NCBI GenBank assembly: GCA_021636625.1
Contig: JAJWLX010000021.1
Span: 1 to 47,767 of the forward strand
Direction: 5' to 3'
Length of the DNA stretch: 47,767 nucleotides
Origin: Prevotella sp.
Lineage (GTDB): Bacteria; Bacteroidota; Bacteroidia; Bacteroidales; Bacteroidaceae
In this document: positions 1-7,510 of the stretch, piece by piece
Layout: every line of letters begins with the position of its first letter
Position numbering within the stretch: the first letter of the stretch is position 1
Program-made: the position numbers and the translations under genes
Notes under the pieces: generated by a model
The model's database searches: none
What the model was told of the DNA's origin: nothing
What the model saw: only the letters and a program-made list of their open reading frames with translations

Positions 1-69
1 GTAACTCCTTGGATTGAGGCATTTGTCAATGCACGTCAGTGGATTGAAGAAAGAGCTTTGAAAAAGTAA
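1..69 (+). CDS. 3' end of an unidentified upstream gene (partial)
   Basis: An open frame enters from the left edge and ends with TAA after 22 codons. The visible tail is VTPWIEAFVNARQWIEERAL followed by two lysines. It is too short to name a family. It is co-oriented with the chromate transporter genes 27 bp downstream and may be in the same operon. Confidence 0.5.
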   Translation, partial: VTPWIEAFVNARQWIEERALKK

Positions 70-96
70 AAAGGTAAAAAAGTAAGAAGGTAAAAA
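61..96 (+). repeat. GGTAAAA microrepeats before chromate transporter 1
   Basis: The spacer is a run of degenerate units of the form AAGGTAAAA or AAAGTAAAA, beginning inside the last codons of the upstream frame and running to the start codon at 97. Each unit brings a TAA. A near-copy occupies the next spacer (645-678). Confidence 0.7.
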
Positions 97-648
97 ATGA
101 ATAATAGCGTAAGTTATCTTACATTATTCAAAACATTTTTGAAGATTGGCATAGTCACCTTTGGTGGTGGCTATGCCATGATTCCTATTATAGAATCCGA
201 AGTCGTCGACAAGCATCATTGGATGACGAAGGAGGAATTCTTGGATGCCATCGCTACCACCCAGGTTTGTCCGGGAGCCTTGGCCATCAACATGAGTTCC
301 CTGCTCGGATATAAGTTGGCAAAGACACCGGGAGCCATCGTCTGCACCCTCGGCGCTTCGTTGCCTTCGTTCCTTATTATCTTAGCGATAGCCATGTTTT
401 TCCATCAGTTTGAAGACAACAAGGTTGTTGCTGCCATGTTTGCAGGCATCCGTCCTGCCGTCGTGGCATTGATAGCCGTACCTACATTCTCGCTTGCCAA
501 GAGTGCCGGTATTTCGCTTGTCAACTGCTGGATTCCTATTCTATCCGCCCTTCTGATCTGGCTTTTGGGCGTCAACCCAATCTGGGTGATTATCGCAGCT
601 GCCGTAGGTGGCTACATCTATGGACAGTTTATCCAGCCAACAGAGTAA
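97..648 (+). CDS. Chromate transporter family (CHR), half-size protein 1
   Basis: 183-residue hydrophobic inner-membrane protein with one CHR domain. Near the N-terminus it has the family signature FGGGYAMIPIIESEVV and then QVCPGALAINMSSLLGYK; several membrane segments follow. Half-size CHR proteins usually occur as adjacent pairs that work together, and the next gene is such a partner. Family members export chromate or related oxyanions; the substrate here is not shown by sequence, and in anaerobic gut bacteria it may not be chromate. The ATG at 97 is preceded by an A-rich microrepeat rather than a clear Shine-Dalgarno site. It is probably co-transcribed with 694-1269. Confidence 0.9.
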   Translation: MNNSVSYLTLFKTFLKIGIVTFGGGYAMIPIIESEVVDKHHWMTKEEFLDAIATTQVCPGALAINMSSLLGYKLAKTPGAIVCTLGASLPSFLIILAIAMFFHQFEDNKVVAAMFAGIRPAVVALIAVPTFSLAKSAGISLVNCWIPILSALLIWLLGVNPIWVIIAAAVGGYIYGQFIQPTE

Positions 649-678
649 AGGTAAAAGGGTAAAAAGGTAAAAAAGTAA
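645..678 (+). repeat. GGTAAAA microrepeats between the chromate transporter genes
   Basis: About four degenerate units of GGTAAAA/AAGTAAA directly follow the stop of the first transporter gene and fill most of the 45-bp spacer. They match the spacer at 61-96, so the two intergenic regions look duplicated along with the two paralogous genes, or independently expanded by slippage. Confidence 0.7.
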
Positions 679-693
679 ATAGCTTAAAACATA

Positions 694-1269
694 ATGATGA
701 TATTTCTTCAGCTTTTCATCGTATTCATTCAGATAGGTATCTTCGGATTCGGAGGTGGCTATTCCATGATATCCCTGATTCAGGGACAGGTTGTTACGCA
801 GTATCATTGGATGACGATGCAAGAGTTTACCGATGTGGTTGCCATCTCTCAGATGACACCGGGACCTATCGGTATCAACACCGCCACCTACTGTGGCTAT
901 ACTGCTGTCCATAATGCCGGCATGAGTGGCATGATGGCAGTACTCGGAAGTGCCATGGCAACCTTTGCCTTGGTTCTCCCATCCTTGGTTTTGATGATTC
1001 TTATCAGCAAGATGCTGTACAAGTATATGAACACCTCAGCCGTCCAGAGCATCTTCATCGGTCTTCGCCCAGCCATTGTCGGATTGGTAGGAGCCGCAGC
1101 CCTGCTTCTGATGAATGGCGAGAACTTCTCTACGCCAGCCAATCCCTGGCATTTCTACATCTCCATCGCCCTCTTCTTTGCTACCTTTATCGGCGTGAAG
1201 GTGATGAAGATCAATCCTATCCGCATGATACTCTACTCGGCTTTTGCCGGATTGCTTCTTCTCTATTAA
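694..1269 (+). CDS. Chromate transporter family (CHR), half-size protein 2
   Basis: 191-residue integral membrane protein, paralogous to the preceding gene. It carries the matching signature FGFGGGYSMISLIQGQVV and QMTPGPIGINTATYCGY, followed by hydrophobic segments to the C-terminus. The two halves would form a heterodimeric CHR transporter in the inner membrane. The start at ATG 694 could equally be the adjacent ATG at 697. The substrate is unproven; chromate export is the family's best known role. The gene lies 45 bp after its partner and 31 bp before the outer-membrane protein gene, so the three may form an operon. Confidence 0.9.
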   Translation: MMIFLQLFIVFIQIGIFGFGGGYSMISLIQGQVVTQYHWMTMQEFTDVVAISQMTPGPIGINTATYCGYTAVHNAGMSGMMAVLGSAMATFALVLPSLVLMILISKMLYKYMNTSAVQSIFIGLRPAIVGLVGAAALLLMNGENFSTPANPWHFYISIALFFATFIGVKVMKINPIRMILYSAFAGLLLLY

Positions 1270-1300
1270 GACTTTTTTCACCCCAAACTACCCCATTTTT

Positions 1301-2014
1301 ATGAGAAAGGTATATTTATCCATAGCCCTTGGCTTCTGCTGCCAAGGCATTCTGGCACAGCAGAGCTCCTACCGCTGGAAGGTGGAGGCAGAAGCTGGTG
1401 TCAGTTGCAGTGTGCTTGATACGGATGTATCGGGCTTGTCGGAGACTTATTATAAGGTGCGACCGGGTTTCACGGCTGCCATCGGTGCCGAATACAATAT
1501 CGTAGATCAGCTAGCTGTAGGAACCGGCATCCGCTTCGTTCAGCGCGACTACCTGTACCAGAACCTCGGCAGCGACTCCTGGAACACCCGATACAACAAC
1601 AACTTCATCAGCATCCCACTCCATGTGGGCTACTATCTCCTCCATAATCCTTACCACGAGAAGGGATTGTGGATCAAGCCGCAGGTGGGCGTCTATTACG
1701 AGTACTTCACCTCCATGCATACCAAGGGTATGTATCCGATGAACATCATGGAGGGGTACAAGGGCGATGGCTCCTACATCCGCTATAACACCACCTACGA
1801 TTTCAGGAAGAATGAGAACCATCTCCGCCGCAGTCTCTTTGGCGGTGAGGCTGGCATCAAGGTTGGTTATTCCTTCGGAAGATTAGATGGCTCTATTGGG
1901 TATAACTTCCAATACGGCTTCTCGCATATCTACCAGGATAAAGCCAGCACCAGCAAGACTGCACGCCGCAACTCCAGCGTCATCACCGCAGGCATTGCCT
2001 ACAAACTATTCTAG
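1301..2014 (+). CDS. Outer-membrane beta-barrel protein, PorT-like fold, unknown role
   Basis: 237-residue exported protein. I choose ATG 1301 over the longer frame from 1244, because 1244 overlaps the transporter gene and puts residues before a clean signal peptide (MRKVYLSIALGFCCQGILA, likely cut before QQ). The mature part alternates short polar and aromatic-rich strands, typical of small outer-membrane barrels, and ends with an aromatic residue (IAYKLF), the usual barrel-assembly signal. It has no enzymatic motif. It lies 31 bp after the chromate transporter pair, but the fold gives no clue to a shared function. Confidence 0.75.
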   Translation: MRKVYLSIALGFCCQGILAQQSSYRWKVEAEAGVSCSVLDTDVSGLSETYYKVRPGFTAAIGAEYNIVDQLAVGTGIRFVQRDYLYQNLGSDSWNTRYNNNFISIPLHVGYYLLHNPYHEKGLWIKPQVGVYYEYFTSMHTKGMYPMNIMEGYKGDGSYIRYNTTYDFRKNENHLRRSLFGGEAGIKVGYSFGRLDGSIGYNFQYGFSHIYQDKASTSKTARRNSSVITAGIAYKLF

Positions 2015-2077
2015 CCCCATACGCCCTGAACCAACGGTCACCGGCCGAAGGGAAAGGTAAAGGGCAAAAGCTCCTAG

Positions 2078-2130
2078 CCCAGGGTAACACCCTGGGTATA
2101 ATAGCAGACAGCAATACGCCCTGTAAGGGC
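2078..2130. repeat. Pair of short palindromes (REP-like)
   Basis: Two perfect hairpins stand between the barrel gene and the peptidase gene: CCCAGGGT-AAC-ACCCTGGG (2078-2096) and GCCCT-GTA-AGGGC (2118-2130). The related palindrome ATCCAGGGC-ATCA-GCCCTGGAT occurs at 7374-7395. Dispersed intergenic palindromes with a CCCTGGG/GGGC core are a recurring theme of this window and resemble bacterial REP elements. They have no long T tract, so they are not clear terminators. Confidence 0.65.
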
Positions 2131-2154
2131 AAAAGCTTTTAAAACATATAATTT

Positions 2155-3903
2155 ATGAGAACCCCTATATATATAAAAGGTGGAATGCGATGCCTCTTCG
2201 CCTTCCTCCTGGCGACAACCACCATGGGAATGTCGCTTACCAGTTGTGTGGCAGACAATGATGCCAACGAGAAATCGATTTCCGATTATTCCGATACCGA
2301 TGTCAAGTCGTATGGCGACCTGTTCCAGGTTTTCTGGAGCGTGATGAACCAGCGCTACTGCACCCTCAATGAGCAGTCTGCCGTATCTTCGCAGACCTGG
2401 GACCAGGTATATAAGGAATACAAACCCAAGTTTGATGCCCTGAAGACCTTCCAGCATACCTCCGCTTTCACCCAGCAGGAGATTCAGGAGGATAATGCCA
2501 AGGCAAAGCAGTATTTCCAGGAAATCATCGACAAGATCATCGACCAGCATTTCTATGTCAAGATTACCCTACCCGTCTCCCACTCTTCTATGGAAACGGT
2601 GAGATTCAACAGCACACTCCGCAACAAGACCGAGTATTTCCCACTGAATGCTCACTGGAACCATACCCGCGACCAGCTCAACCTGGATGGTACTGCCTTC
2701 GGCGAGATTACCTCGGATGGTTTCTGCATCATGGGCGGTTACCTGAAGGAGCAGCCGGGCACCTATTACCTCGGCTTCAACAAGTTTGCCCTCTACGAAA
2801 ACTGTTTCCACGAGTATCAGAAGTCCTATCTCCCTGACAATGCCGCCAGCACCTATCATCTGGATGCTTCCAAGATATCAGACAAGGCAAAGGAACTGAT
2901 TACAGATGCTGGAAAGCGAGAGAAGGCTGAGCAGCAGGCAGCGCAGTTGCTTGCCGATATGGATAGCTATCTGGCTTCGGATGATGCAGCCCAAGCCTGC
3001 GAGAAAATGGCGGCCTACAGCAACCAGGGAGATTATTCTGGTCTCTATGCTCTCGCCAGCCAGGCATACGAGGTGGCACCGGGACTCCTCAAACTGTTAC
3101 CTATTACTGCTGATGCAAGCGGTATGGGCGAGCAGATCCGACAGAAGCTGCAGGGCGATGCCCGTTACCAGCAGATGCTTTCAGCCTCCGGTTTTGCCAA
3201 CTGGTATTGTCAGGCACTTGCCGATTACCTCTGGCATGAGCGTGAACTCTACGCTTACTGGAGCGACCTGAAGTTTACCTACAATCATCTCTGCGTAGAA
3301 GGTTACCGCCGTCTGTTCCTGGAGCCGCTTGCTAAGGGCGAGATCAAGAAACTGATTCTCGACTTCCGTGGCAACGGAGGTGGAAGCGTGATAGACACCC
3401 GTCTGCTTACCGACTATCTCATCACCCAGACAGCCGTCTATGCCTACGTGCGCAAAAAAGAGGACAATAATCCATACAGTTATACGCCTTGGATTCCGCA
3501 GAAGATTACGGTAACGCCGAAGAGCCTGGGCAGAAACATCCCTACCGCCATCCTGCTCGACAACTACAGTGCCAGCATGTCGGAGGTGACAACCCTCATC
3601 CTGAAGAGTCAGGGCGACCACGTGAAGACGATAGGCAGAAACAGTTACGGAGCACAGGCGATGCTCACTTCCGACAACGAAGCCAGCAATGGAGGATGGA
3701 TAGGAAATGTAACCAGCTACCTCTACTTCTACATGCCGTTCTCGCTTACCAAGGATGCACAGGGCAACCTGCTGGAAAGTGTGGGAATCGCCCCCGATTA
3801 TCTGCTCGACGAGATGACCGGAGAGGAAAAGGAGAAGCTCTACCTGAACGATGCTTCGGCTGTAGATAGAGGTCTGAAGAAGGCGATGGAAGTTCTGAAA
3901 TAG
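2155..3903 (+). CDS. S41-family peptidase, lipoprotein
   Basis: 582-residue exported lipoprotein: the signal sequence ends in the lipobox LTSC (Cys31 from ATG 2155). A start at ATG 2185 would give a more compact 21-residue signal and cannot be excluded. The C-terminal third is an S41 (tail-specific protease/tricorn-like) domain, with LILDFRGNGGGS near residue 400 and the nucleophile region DNYSASMSE around 469-477, followed by GRNSYGAQ. The long N-terminal part (about 40-350) is helical and variable, and no PDZ domain is obvious. It probably cleaves proteins or peptides in the periplasm or at the outer membrane; the substrate is unknown. It stands alone between palindromic intergenic regions. 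Confidence 0.85.
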   Translation: MRTPIYIKGGMRCLFAFLLATTTMGMSLTSCVADNDANEKSISDYSDTDVKSYGDLFQVFWSVMNQRYCTLNEQSAVSSQTWDQVYKEYKPKFDALKTFQHTSAFTQQEIQEDNAKAKQYFQEIIDKIIDQHFYVKITLPVSHSSMETVRFNSTLRNKTEYFPLNAHWNHTRDQLNLDGTAFGEITSDGFCIMGGYLKEQPGTYYLGFNKFALYENCFHEYQKSYLPDNAASTYHLDASKISDKAKELITDAGKREKAEQQAAQLLADMDSYLASDDAAQACEKMAAYSNQGDYSGLYALASQAYEVAPGLLKLLPITADASGMGEQIRQKLQGDARYQQMLSASGFANWYCQALADYLWHERELYAYWSDLKFTYNHLCVEGYRRLFLEPLAKGEIKKLILDFRGNGGGSVIDTRLLTDYLITQTAVYAYVRKKEDNNPYSYTPWIPQKITVTPKSLGRNIPTAILLDNYSASMSEVTTLILKSQGDHVKTIGRNSYGAQAMLTSDNEASNGGWIGNVTSYLYFYMPFSLTKDAQGNLLESVGIAPDYLLDEMTGEEKEKLYLNDASAVDRGLKKAMEVLK

Positions 3904-3966
3904 CCCCCAGATAGTACTGACGGGTGGTAAAGACGCTTCCATCGCTTATTGCCTCACTACGGCATT

Positions 3967-4009
3967 ATATTGCCCTTTACCTGGGCAATATCGTGCCATT
4001 GCCAGGCAC
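3967..4009. repeat. Two tandem hairpins with 7-nt loops downstream of the peptidase gene
   Basis: ATATTGCCC (3967-3975) pairs with GGGCAATAT (3983-3991) across a 7-nt loop. GTGCC (3993-3997) pairs with GGCAC (4005-4009), also across a 7-nt loop, and the second stem is prolonged by ATC/GAT bases outside a small bulge. They lie about 65 bp after the peptidase stop and could act as a transcript end or be REP-like elements. No strong T tract follows. Confidence 0.6.
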
Positions 4010-4050
4010 AAAACGATACGTCGGGAGAGAAAATCCCCACTCTCTTTTTT

Positions 4051-4402
4051 ACTCTTCACCCTTCACCAAATCGTCTGAAGCCCCGATAAACACTGGGGTT
4101 CCGAGAGGTGAAGAGTTGGCTCAACTCTTCACCACCCTTCACCCACTCTTCACCAGGATAGTTTTATTCATCGGATTACGCTGAGTTAACAGAGCATTCT
4201 TGCTCCACGGATTACGCACGGATTTTAAACGGAAACTCGACCTGTTCGGTCTTTGAAGAAAGTCTCGCAGATTTCGCAGATAACGCAGATTTTCCGGGTG
4301 AAGAGTGGGTGAAGAGTGGTGAAGGGGCGAGCGCACTCTTCACCCTACTAAAGTAGCTCACACACAACAACTTACACCACTTCGGTGAAGGGTGAAGAGT
4401 AT
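4051..4402. repeat. Cluster of GGTGAAGAGT / ACTCTTCACC repeats forming hairpins
   Basis: The decamer GGTGAAGAGT or its complement recurs about eight times in 350 bp (for example 4051, 4107, 4124, 4143, 4297, 4308, 4335, 4391). Oppositely oriented copies build two strong stems: 12 bp with a 3-nt loop (4107-4118 with 4122-4133), and 12 bp between 4307-4318 and 4334-4345. No credible coding frame covers the region. Confidence 0.75.
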
Positions 4403-4642
4403 TTTTGAAACTGGCGGATAATCGTTACAAGTTACAGCGGATTACAAATCCGCAAAGAAAAGGTCGAACATTTTTTAACGGCGGATAGCAAATCCGCCGG
4501 GACGCCTAACGGAAGAAAGATATCTGCGTCATCTGCGATATCTGCGTGACCTTCATCAAACACCAAACAGGTCGAATATCTGTGTAAATCTGTGAAATCT
4601 GTGGGACATAAAAAAAACTCAGCGTAATCCGAAGAATAAAAT
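4162..4642. repeat. Long imperfect inverted repeat, arms of about 125 bp
   Basis: The left arm (4162-4290) and the reverse complement of the right arm (4522-4642) show the same blocks in the same order: TTTTATTC, TCGGATTACGCTGAGTT, a CACGGATT/CACAGATT block, TCGACCTGTT(C/T)GGT, and three CGCAGAT units spaced by 9 nt. The 230-bp centre holds part of the GGTGAAGAGT cluster and two small hairpins. The whole looks like a palindromic intergenic element (MITE-like or REP-composite) with no coding capacity. Confidence 0.7.
4437..4499. repeat. Two small GCGGAT hairpins inside the inverted repeat
   Basis: GCGGAT (4437-4442) pairs with ATCCGC (4448-4453) across a 5-nt loop. CGGCGGAT (4479-4486) pairs with ATCCGCCG (4492-4499) across a 5-nt loop. 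An unpaired third copy of GGCGGAT lies at 4413. They sit in the centre of the larger inverted repeat. Confidence 0.6.
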
Positions 4643-4696
4643 ATTCGGGGAAAGCGAATGATGATACCGGCATACCAATCCGCCCAACAGAGAATA

Positions 4697-4730
4697 AAAA
4701 GGTGGATTTTCAGCAGAAAATCCACCTTTT
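4697..4730. terminator. Perfect 15-bp hairpin closing the intergenic island
   Basis: The stem 4697-4711 pairs perfectly with 4716-4730 around the loop AGCA. It starts with AAAA and ends with TTTT, so it could stop transcription from either side. Its descending arm contains TCCACCTTTT, resembling the TCCACCT element 30 bp further on in the GH51 promoter, so a second role in regulator binding is possible. Confidence 0.65.
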
Positions 4731-4746
4731 ACACTATATTCTCCGT

Positions 4747-4784
4747 TTTGTCCACCTCTTTTCCGTGCATTTTGTGTACTTTTG
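4747..4784 (+). promoter_or_regulatory. GH51 promoter with TTTGTCCACCT element
   Basis: TACTTTTG at 4777-4784 matches the Bacteroidetes -7 consensus TAnnTTTG. Exactly 19 nt upstream stands TTTGTCCACCT (4747-4757). The same pair with the same 19-nt gap controls the susC operon on the minus strand at 20684-20721. There is no good -33 TTTG at the usual 19-21 nt, which suggests an activator-dependent promoter. The expected transcript starts near 4790 and has a leader of about 100 nt. Confidence 0.65.
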
Positions 4785-4879
4785 CGGCTGTGTATGAATC
4801 GCAGCAGGAAGTAACTTCCAAAAAGCTGCGGCTTCATGCTACCAGCAAATAACAAGCAACAAAATAAAAACAAGCCTAA

Positions 4880-4890
4880 AGAATAAACAA
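4880..4890 (+). promoter_or_regulatory. Leader motif AGAATAAACAA at the GH51 start codon
   Basis: AGAATAAACAA directly precedes the GH51 start and shares its last A with the ATG. The same 11-mer is found in the 5' leaders of the two susC genes and of the GH97 gene, and I saw no other copy in this window. It may be a translation-initiation enhancer or the target of an RNA regulator. Confidence 0.5.
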
Positions 4891-7334
4891 TGAATAAGAA
4901 AAGACATTTTTTTTTACTCTCGGCTGTGCTCGCCACAACATTGGCAGCCAACGCCCAAGTAACCATCCATGTAGATGCCTCTAACCCAGGCGTCAAGGTT
5001 TCACCTAATTTATATGGTATCTTCTTCGAGGATATCAACCATGCTGCTGACGGCGGACTCTATGCCGAACTCATCAGCAACCGCTCCTTCGAAGATGATG
5101 ACAAGAACATCCCTACCTGGAAAACTTCCGCACAGGAAGGTGCAAAGATCCAGACACAACTCATCAACAAGGGTCTGCTCAACAAGGCACAGGGCAAGGC
5201 TCTCCAGCTTACCATTGCGGCAAAACCTGCTGCCACAGCCTCTCTCATCAACGAGGGTTTCTGGGGCATCAACGCCGTTCAGGGCAGAACCTACAAGCTC
5301 TCTTTCTGGGCAAAGGGTAGCTACAAGGGCGGATTGAAGGCTCGCCTCACCAACGCAAAGGGCGACAAGGTGTATGCTGAAACTGCACTCAATGCCAAGA
5401 TTGGCAAGAAGTGGACCAAATATACAGCTGAACTCACAGCCAATGCCAACGATGCAAAGGCACAGTTTGAACTCGTAGCCGACGGCAAGGGTACCATCGT
5501 TCTCGACGTGGTTAGCCTCTTCCCTCCTACTTTCAAGAATCGCGAGAACGGCTTGCGCCCTGATTTGGCTCAGCTTCTCTATAACATCCATCCTAAGTTC
5601 GTCCGCTTCCCAGGCGGCTGCTACGTAGAGGGACAGGAGTCTCCTGAGAATGCATTCCACTGGGAGAAGACCATCGGTCCTATCGAGGAGCGTCCGGGAC
5701 ATAAGAATGTGAACTGGCGCTACCGCACCAGCGACGGTATGGGATTCGATGAGTATCTTCAGCTTGCCGAAGACTTGAACGCCAAGCCTCTCTATGTAGT
5801 AAACGTAGGTTTGTGGCACGGCGGTATGACTCCGGTGGACAGCATCCAGCCTTGGATTGACGAGTGCATGAATGCCCTGGAGTATGCCAATGGTCCTGTT
5901 ACCTCCAAGTATGGTGCGCTGCGTGCCAAGAACGGTCATCCGGAACCATACAACATCGAGTATCTGGAGATTGGTAATGAGAACAACCAGCCGAATCCTG
6001 CGGCTCAGAGCGACCACTACTACGAGCGCTTCAAGAAGTTCAAGGATGCCGTTCTGGCGAAATATCCTAAGATGCACCTCATCGGCAACGTGGTGGCATG
6101 GGGCGATGACAACCCTAAGTGGGAAAGCAACGAAAGCGTAGAGCTGCTCGATGAGCACTACTACAGAAACCCAGCCTGGTTTGCCGAGAACTTCAACAAG
6201 TATGACAACTACAACCGCAAGGGCAGCGAGATCTATGTAGGTGAATATGCCGTAACCCAGGGCTTCGGCAATATGGGCTCGCTCGATGCAGCACTCGGTG
6301 AGGCTGTCTATATGATGGGCATCGAGAACAATTCTGACATCGTGACCATGGCATCCTACGCTCCTATCTTCGCCAACCTCAACAACCGTATGTGGGCACC
6401 GGATATGATTCAATATACATCCGACAAGGTATTCGGAACTCCATCTTACTACGTTCAGAACGTGATGGCGAACAACATCGGTACCCGTGTATTGAAGGTG
6501 AACCAGGAGAATCCATACAAGTATGAGCAGACCCAGGTGAAGCCAGCCATCTGCCGTGTAGGCATGGGAACATGGGGCACCCAGGTATCTTTCGAAGACA
6601 AGGGCTACAGCGATGAGAACGGCAAGGCGCTGCCAATGACCTTGCAGGAGTTGCCTACCGATATCCACGGACAGTGGAAGACTGAGGGCAACCTCATCAA
6701 GCAGACCAGCAACGAGGAGAGCTGCATCCGTCTGAATCCAGGCGAGATTACCAGCAACGGTTATATATATAAGGTACGCGCGAAGAAGGATGCCGGAAAC
6801 GAGGGTTTCCTCATCATCTTCAACTATGTAGATAAGAACAACTACTGCTGGTTGAACCTTGGTGGTTGGAACAATACCCAGCACGGCGTGGAGTCTATCG
6901 TGAATGGTGCCAAGAGTCAGATTGCTACCTGTCCAGGCAAGATTGAAACCGGCAAATGGTACGATATCGAGCTGAAGATAGTAGGCGACAGCATCTTCGC
7001 CAAGTTGGATGGCAAGGAGATATTCGCCACCAAGCTGAAGGCAAACACCCTTCCTGGCATCTTCTCTACAGCCACACTCGATGAGCAGACTGGCGAGGTA
7101 ATCCTGAAGATTGCCAACACCAGCACCGAGCACACCACAGCGAAGATCAATCTTCAGGACAAGGAAATCAAGGCTGGCAAGCTCATCCGCCTTTCTGCCA
7201 AGAACGGTCTGGAGGAGAACACCATCGACAACCCTACCAACATCTATCCTGTAGAAAACTACGTAACTACAGAGAAGAATGGTGCTACGGTAGAGATTCC
7301 AGCCAGCTCTCTGAACATCATCAGATTGAAATAG
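4890..7334 (+). CDS. GH51 alpha-L-arabinofuranosidase, exported
   Basis: 814-residue exported enzyme that removes terminal alpha-L-arabinofuranosyl units from arabinan or arabinoxylan fragments, probably in the periplasm (signal peptide to about residue 22, ANAQ, no lipobox). After the GH51 N-terminal strand (SPNLYGIFFEDIN) comes a CBM4_9-like insert at about 85-210. The catalytic barrel follows, with acid/base Glu364 in EIGNENNQ and nucleophile Glu452 in YVGEYAV. A LamG/DUF1080-like beta domain (about 570-710) is embedded before the usual C-terminal beta domain. It is encoded alone, 13 kb from the arabinan PUL promoter, but shares that promoter's conserved element. A terminator follows at 7457. 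Confidence 0.93.
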   Translation: MNKKRHFFLLSAVLATTLAANAQVTIHVDASNPGVKVSPNLYGIFFEDINHAADGGLYAELISNRSFEDDDKNIPTWKTSAQEGAKIQTQLINKGLLNKAQGKALQLTIAAKPAATASLINEGFWGINAVQGRTYKLSFWAKGSYKGGLKARLTNAKGDKVYAETALNAKIGKKWTKYTAELTANANDAKAQFELVADGKGTIVLDVVSLFPPTFKNRENGLRPDLAQLLYNIHPKFVRFPGGCYVEGQESPENAFHWEKTIGPIEERPGHKNVNWRYRTSDGMGFDEYLQLAEDLNAKPLYVVNVGLWHGGMTPVDSIQPWIDECMNALEYANGPVTSKYGALRAKNGHPEPYNIEYLEIGNENNQPNPAAQSDHYYERFKKFKDAVLAKYPKMHLIGNVVAWGDDNPKWESNESVELLDEHYYRNPAWFAENFNKYDNYNRKGSEIYVGEYAVTQGFGNMGSLDAALGEAVYMMGIENNSDIVTMASYAPIFANLNNRMWAPDMIQYTSDKVFGTPSYYVQNVMANNIGTRVLKVNQENPYKYEQTQVKPAICRVGMGTWGTQVSFEDKGYSDENGKALPMTLQELPTDIHGQWKTEGNLIKQTSNEESCIRLNPGEITSNGYIYKVRAKKDAGNEGFLIIFNYVDKNNYCWLNLGGWNNTQHGVESIVNGAKSQIATCPGKIETGKWYDIELKIVGDSIFAKLDGKEIFATKLKANTLPGIFSTATLDEQTGEVILKIANTSTEHTTAKINLQDKEIKAGKLIRLSAKNGLEENTIDNPTNIYPVENYVTTEKNGATVEIPASSLNIIRLK

Positions 7335-7373
7335 AAAGATGAAGTAGAAAGATTGAAACAAGAAACAAGCTAC

Positions 7374-7395
7374 ATCCAGGGCATCAGCCCTGGAT
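7374..7395. repeat. Palindrome ATCCAGGGC-ATCA-GCCCTGGAT
   Basis: Perfect 9-bp stem with a 4-nt loop, 40 bp after the GH51 stop. It has the same CCAGGG core as the hairpin at 2078-2096. It has no T tract; the true terminator is further downstream. Confidence 0.65.
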
Positions 7396-7456
7396 ATACC
7401 CAATATATTGATACATTTTTTGAATAGTTGATAAGAAAGTTAGTTAGAAATGAAGA

Positions 7457-7497
7457 AGGCGGCAATCTGCGTGATGCAGGTTGCCGCCTCGTTTTTA
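7457..7497 (+). terminator. Rho-independent terminator of the GH51 gene
   Basis: AGGCGGCAA (7457-7465) pairs with TTGCCGCCT (7481-7489), with an inner CTGC/GCAG stem, followed by CGTTTTTA. The T tract is on the plus strand, so it ends GH51 transcription and also separates it from the convergent permease gene. Confidence 0.9.
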
Positions 7498-7510
7498 TCT
7501 ATCGCTTCAT

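Noticed and set aside
1244..1300. Longer N-terminus of the outer-membrane barrel protein
   Set aside because: It overlaps the preceding gene and would put a second start before a clean signal peptide at 1301.
5010..7403. A 797-codon open frame on the minus strand across the GH51 gene
   Set aside because: It is a complete shadow of GH51 with a leucine/valine-rich, motif-free translation; GH51 has both catalytic glutamates and a signal peptide.
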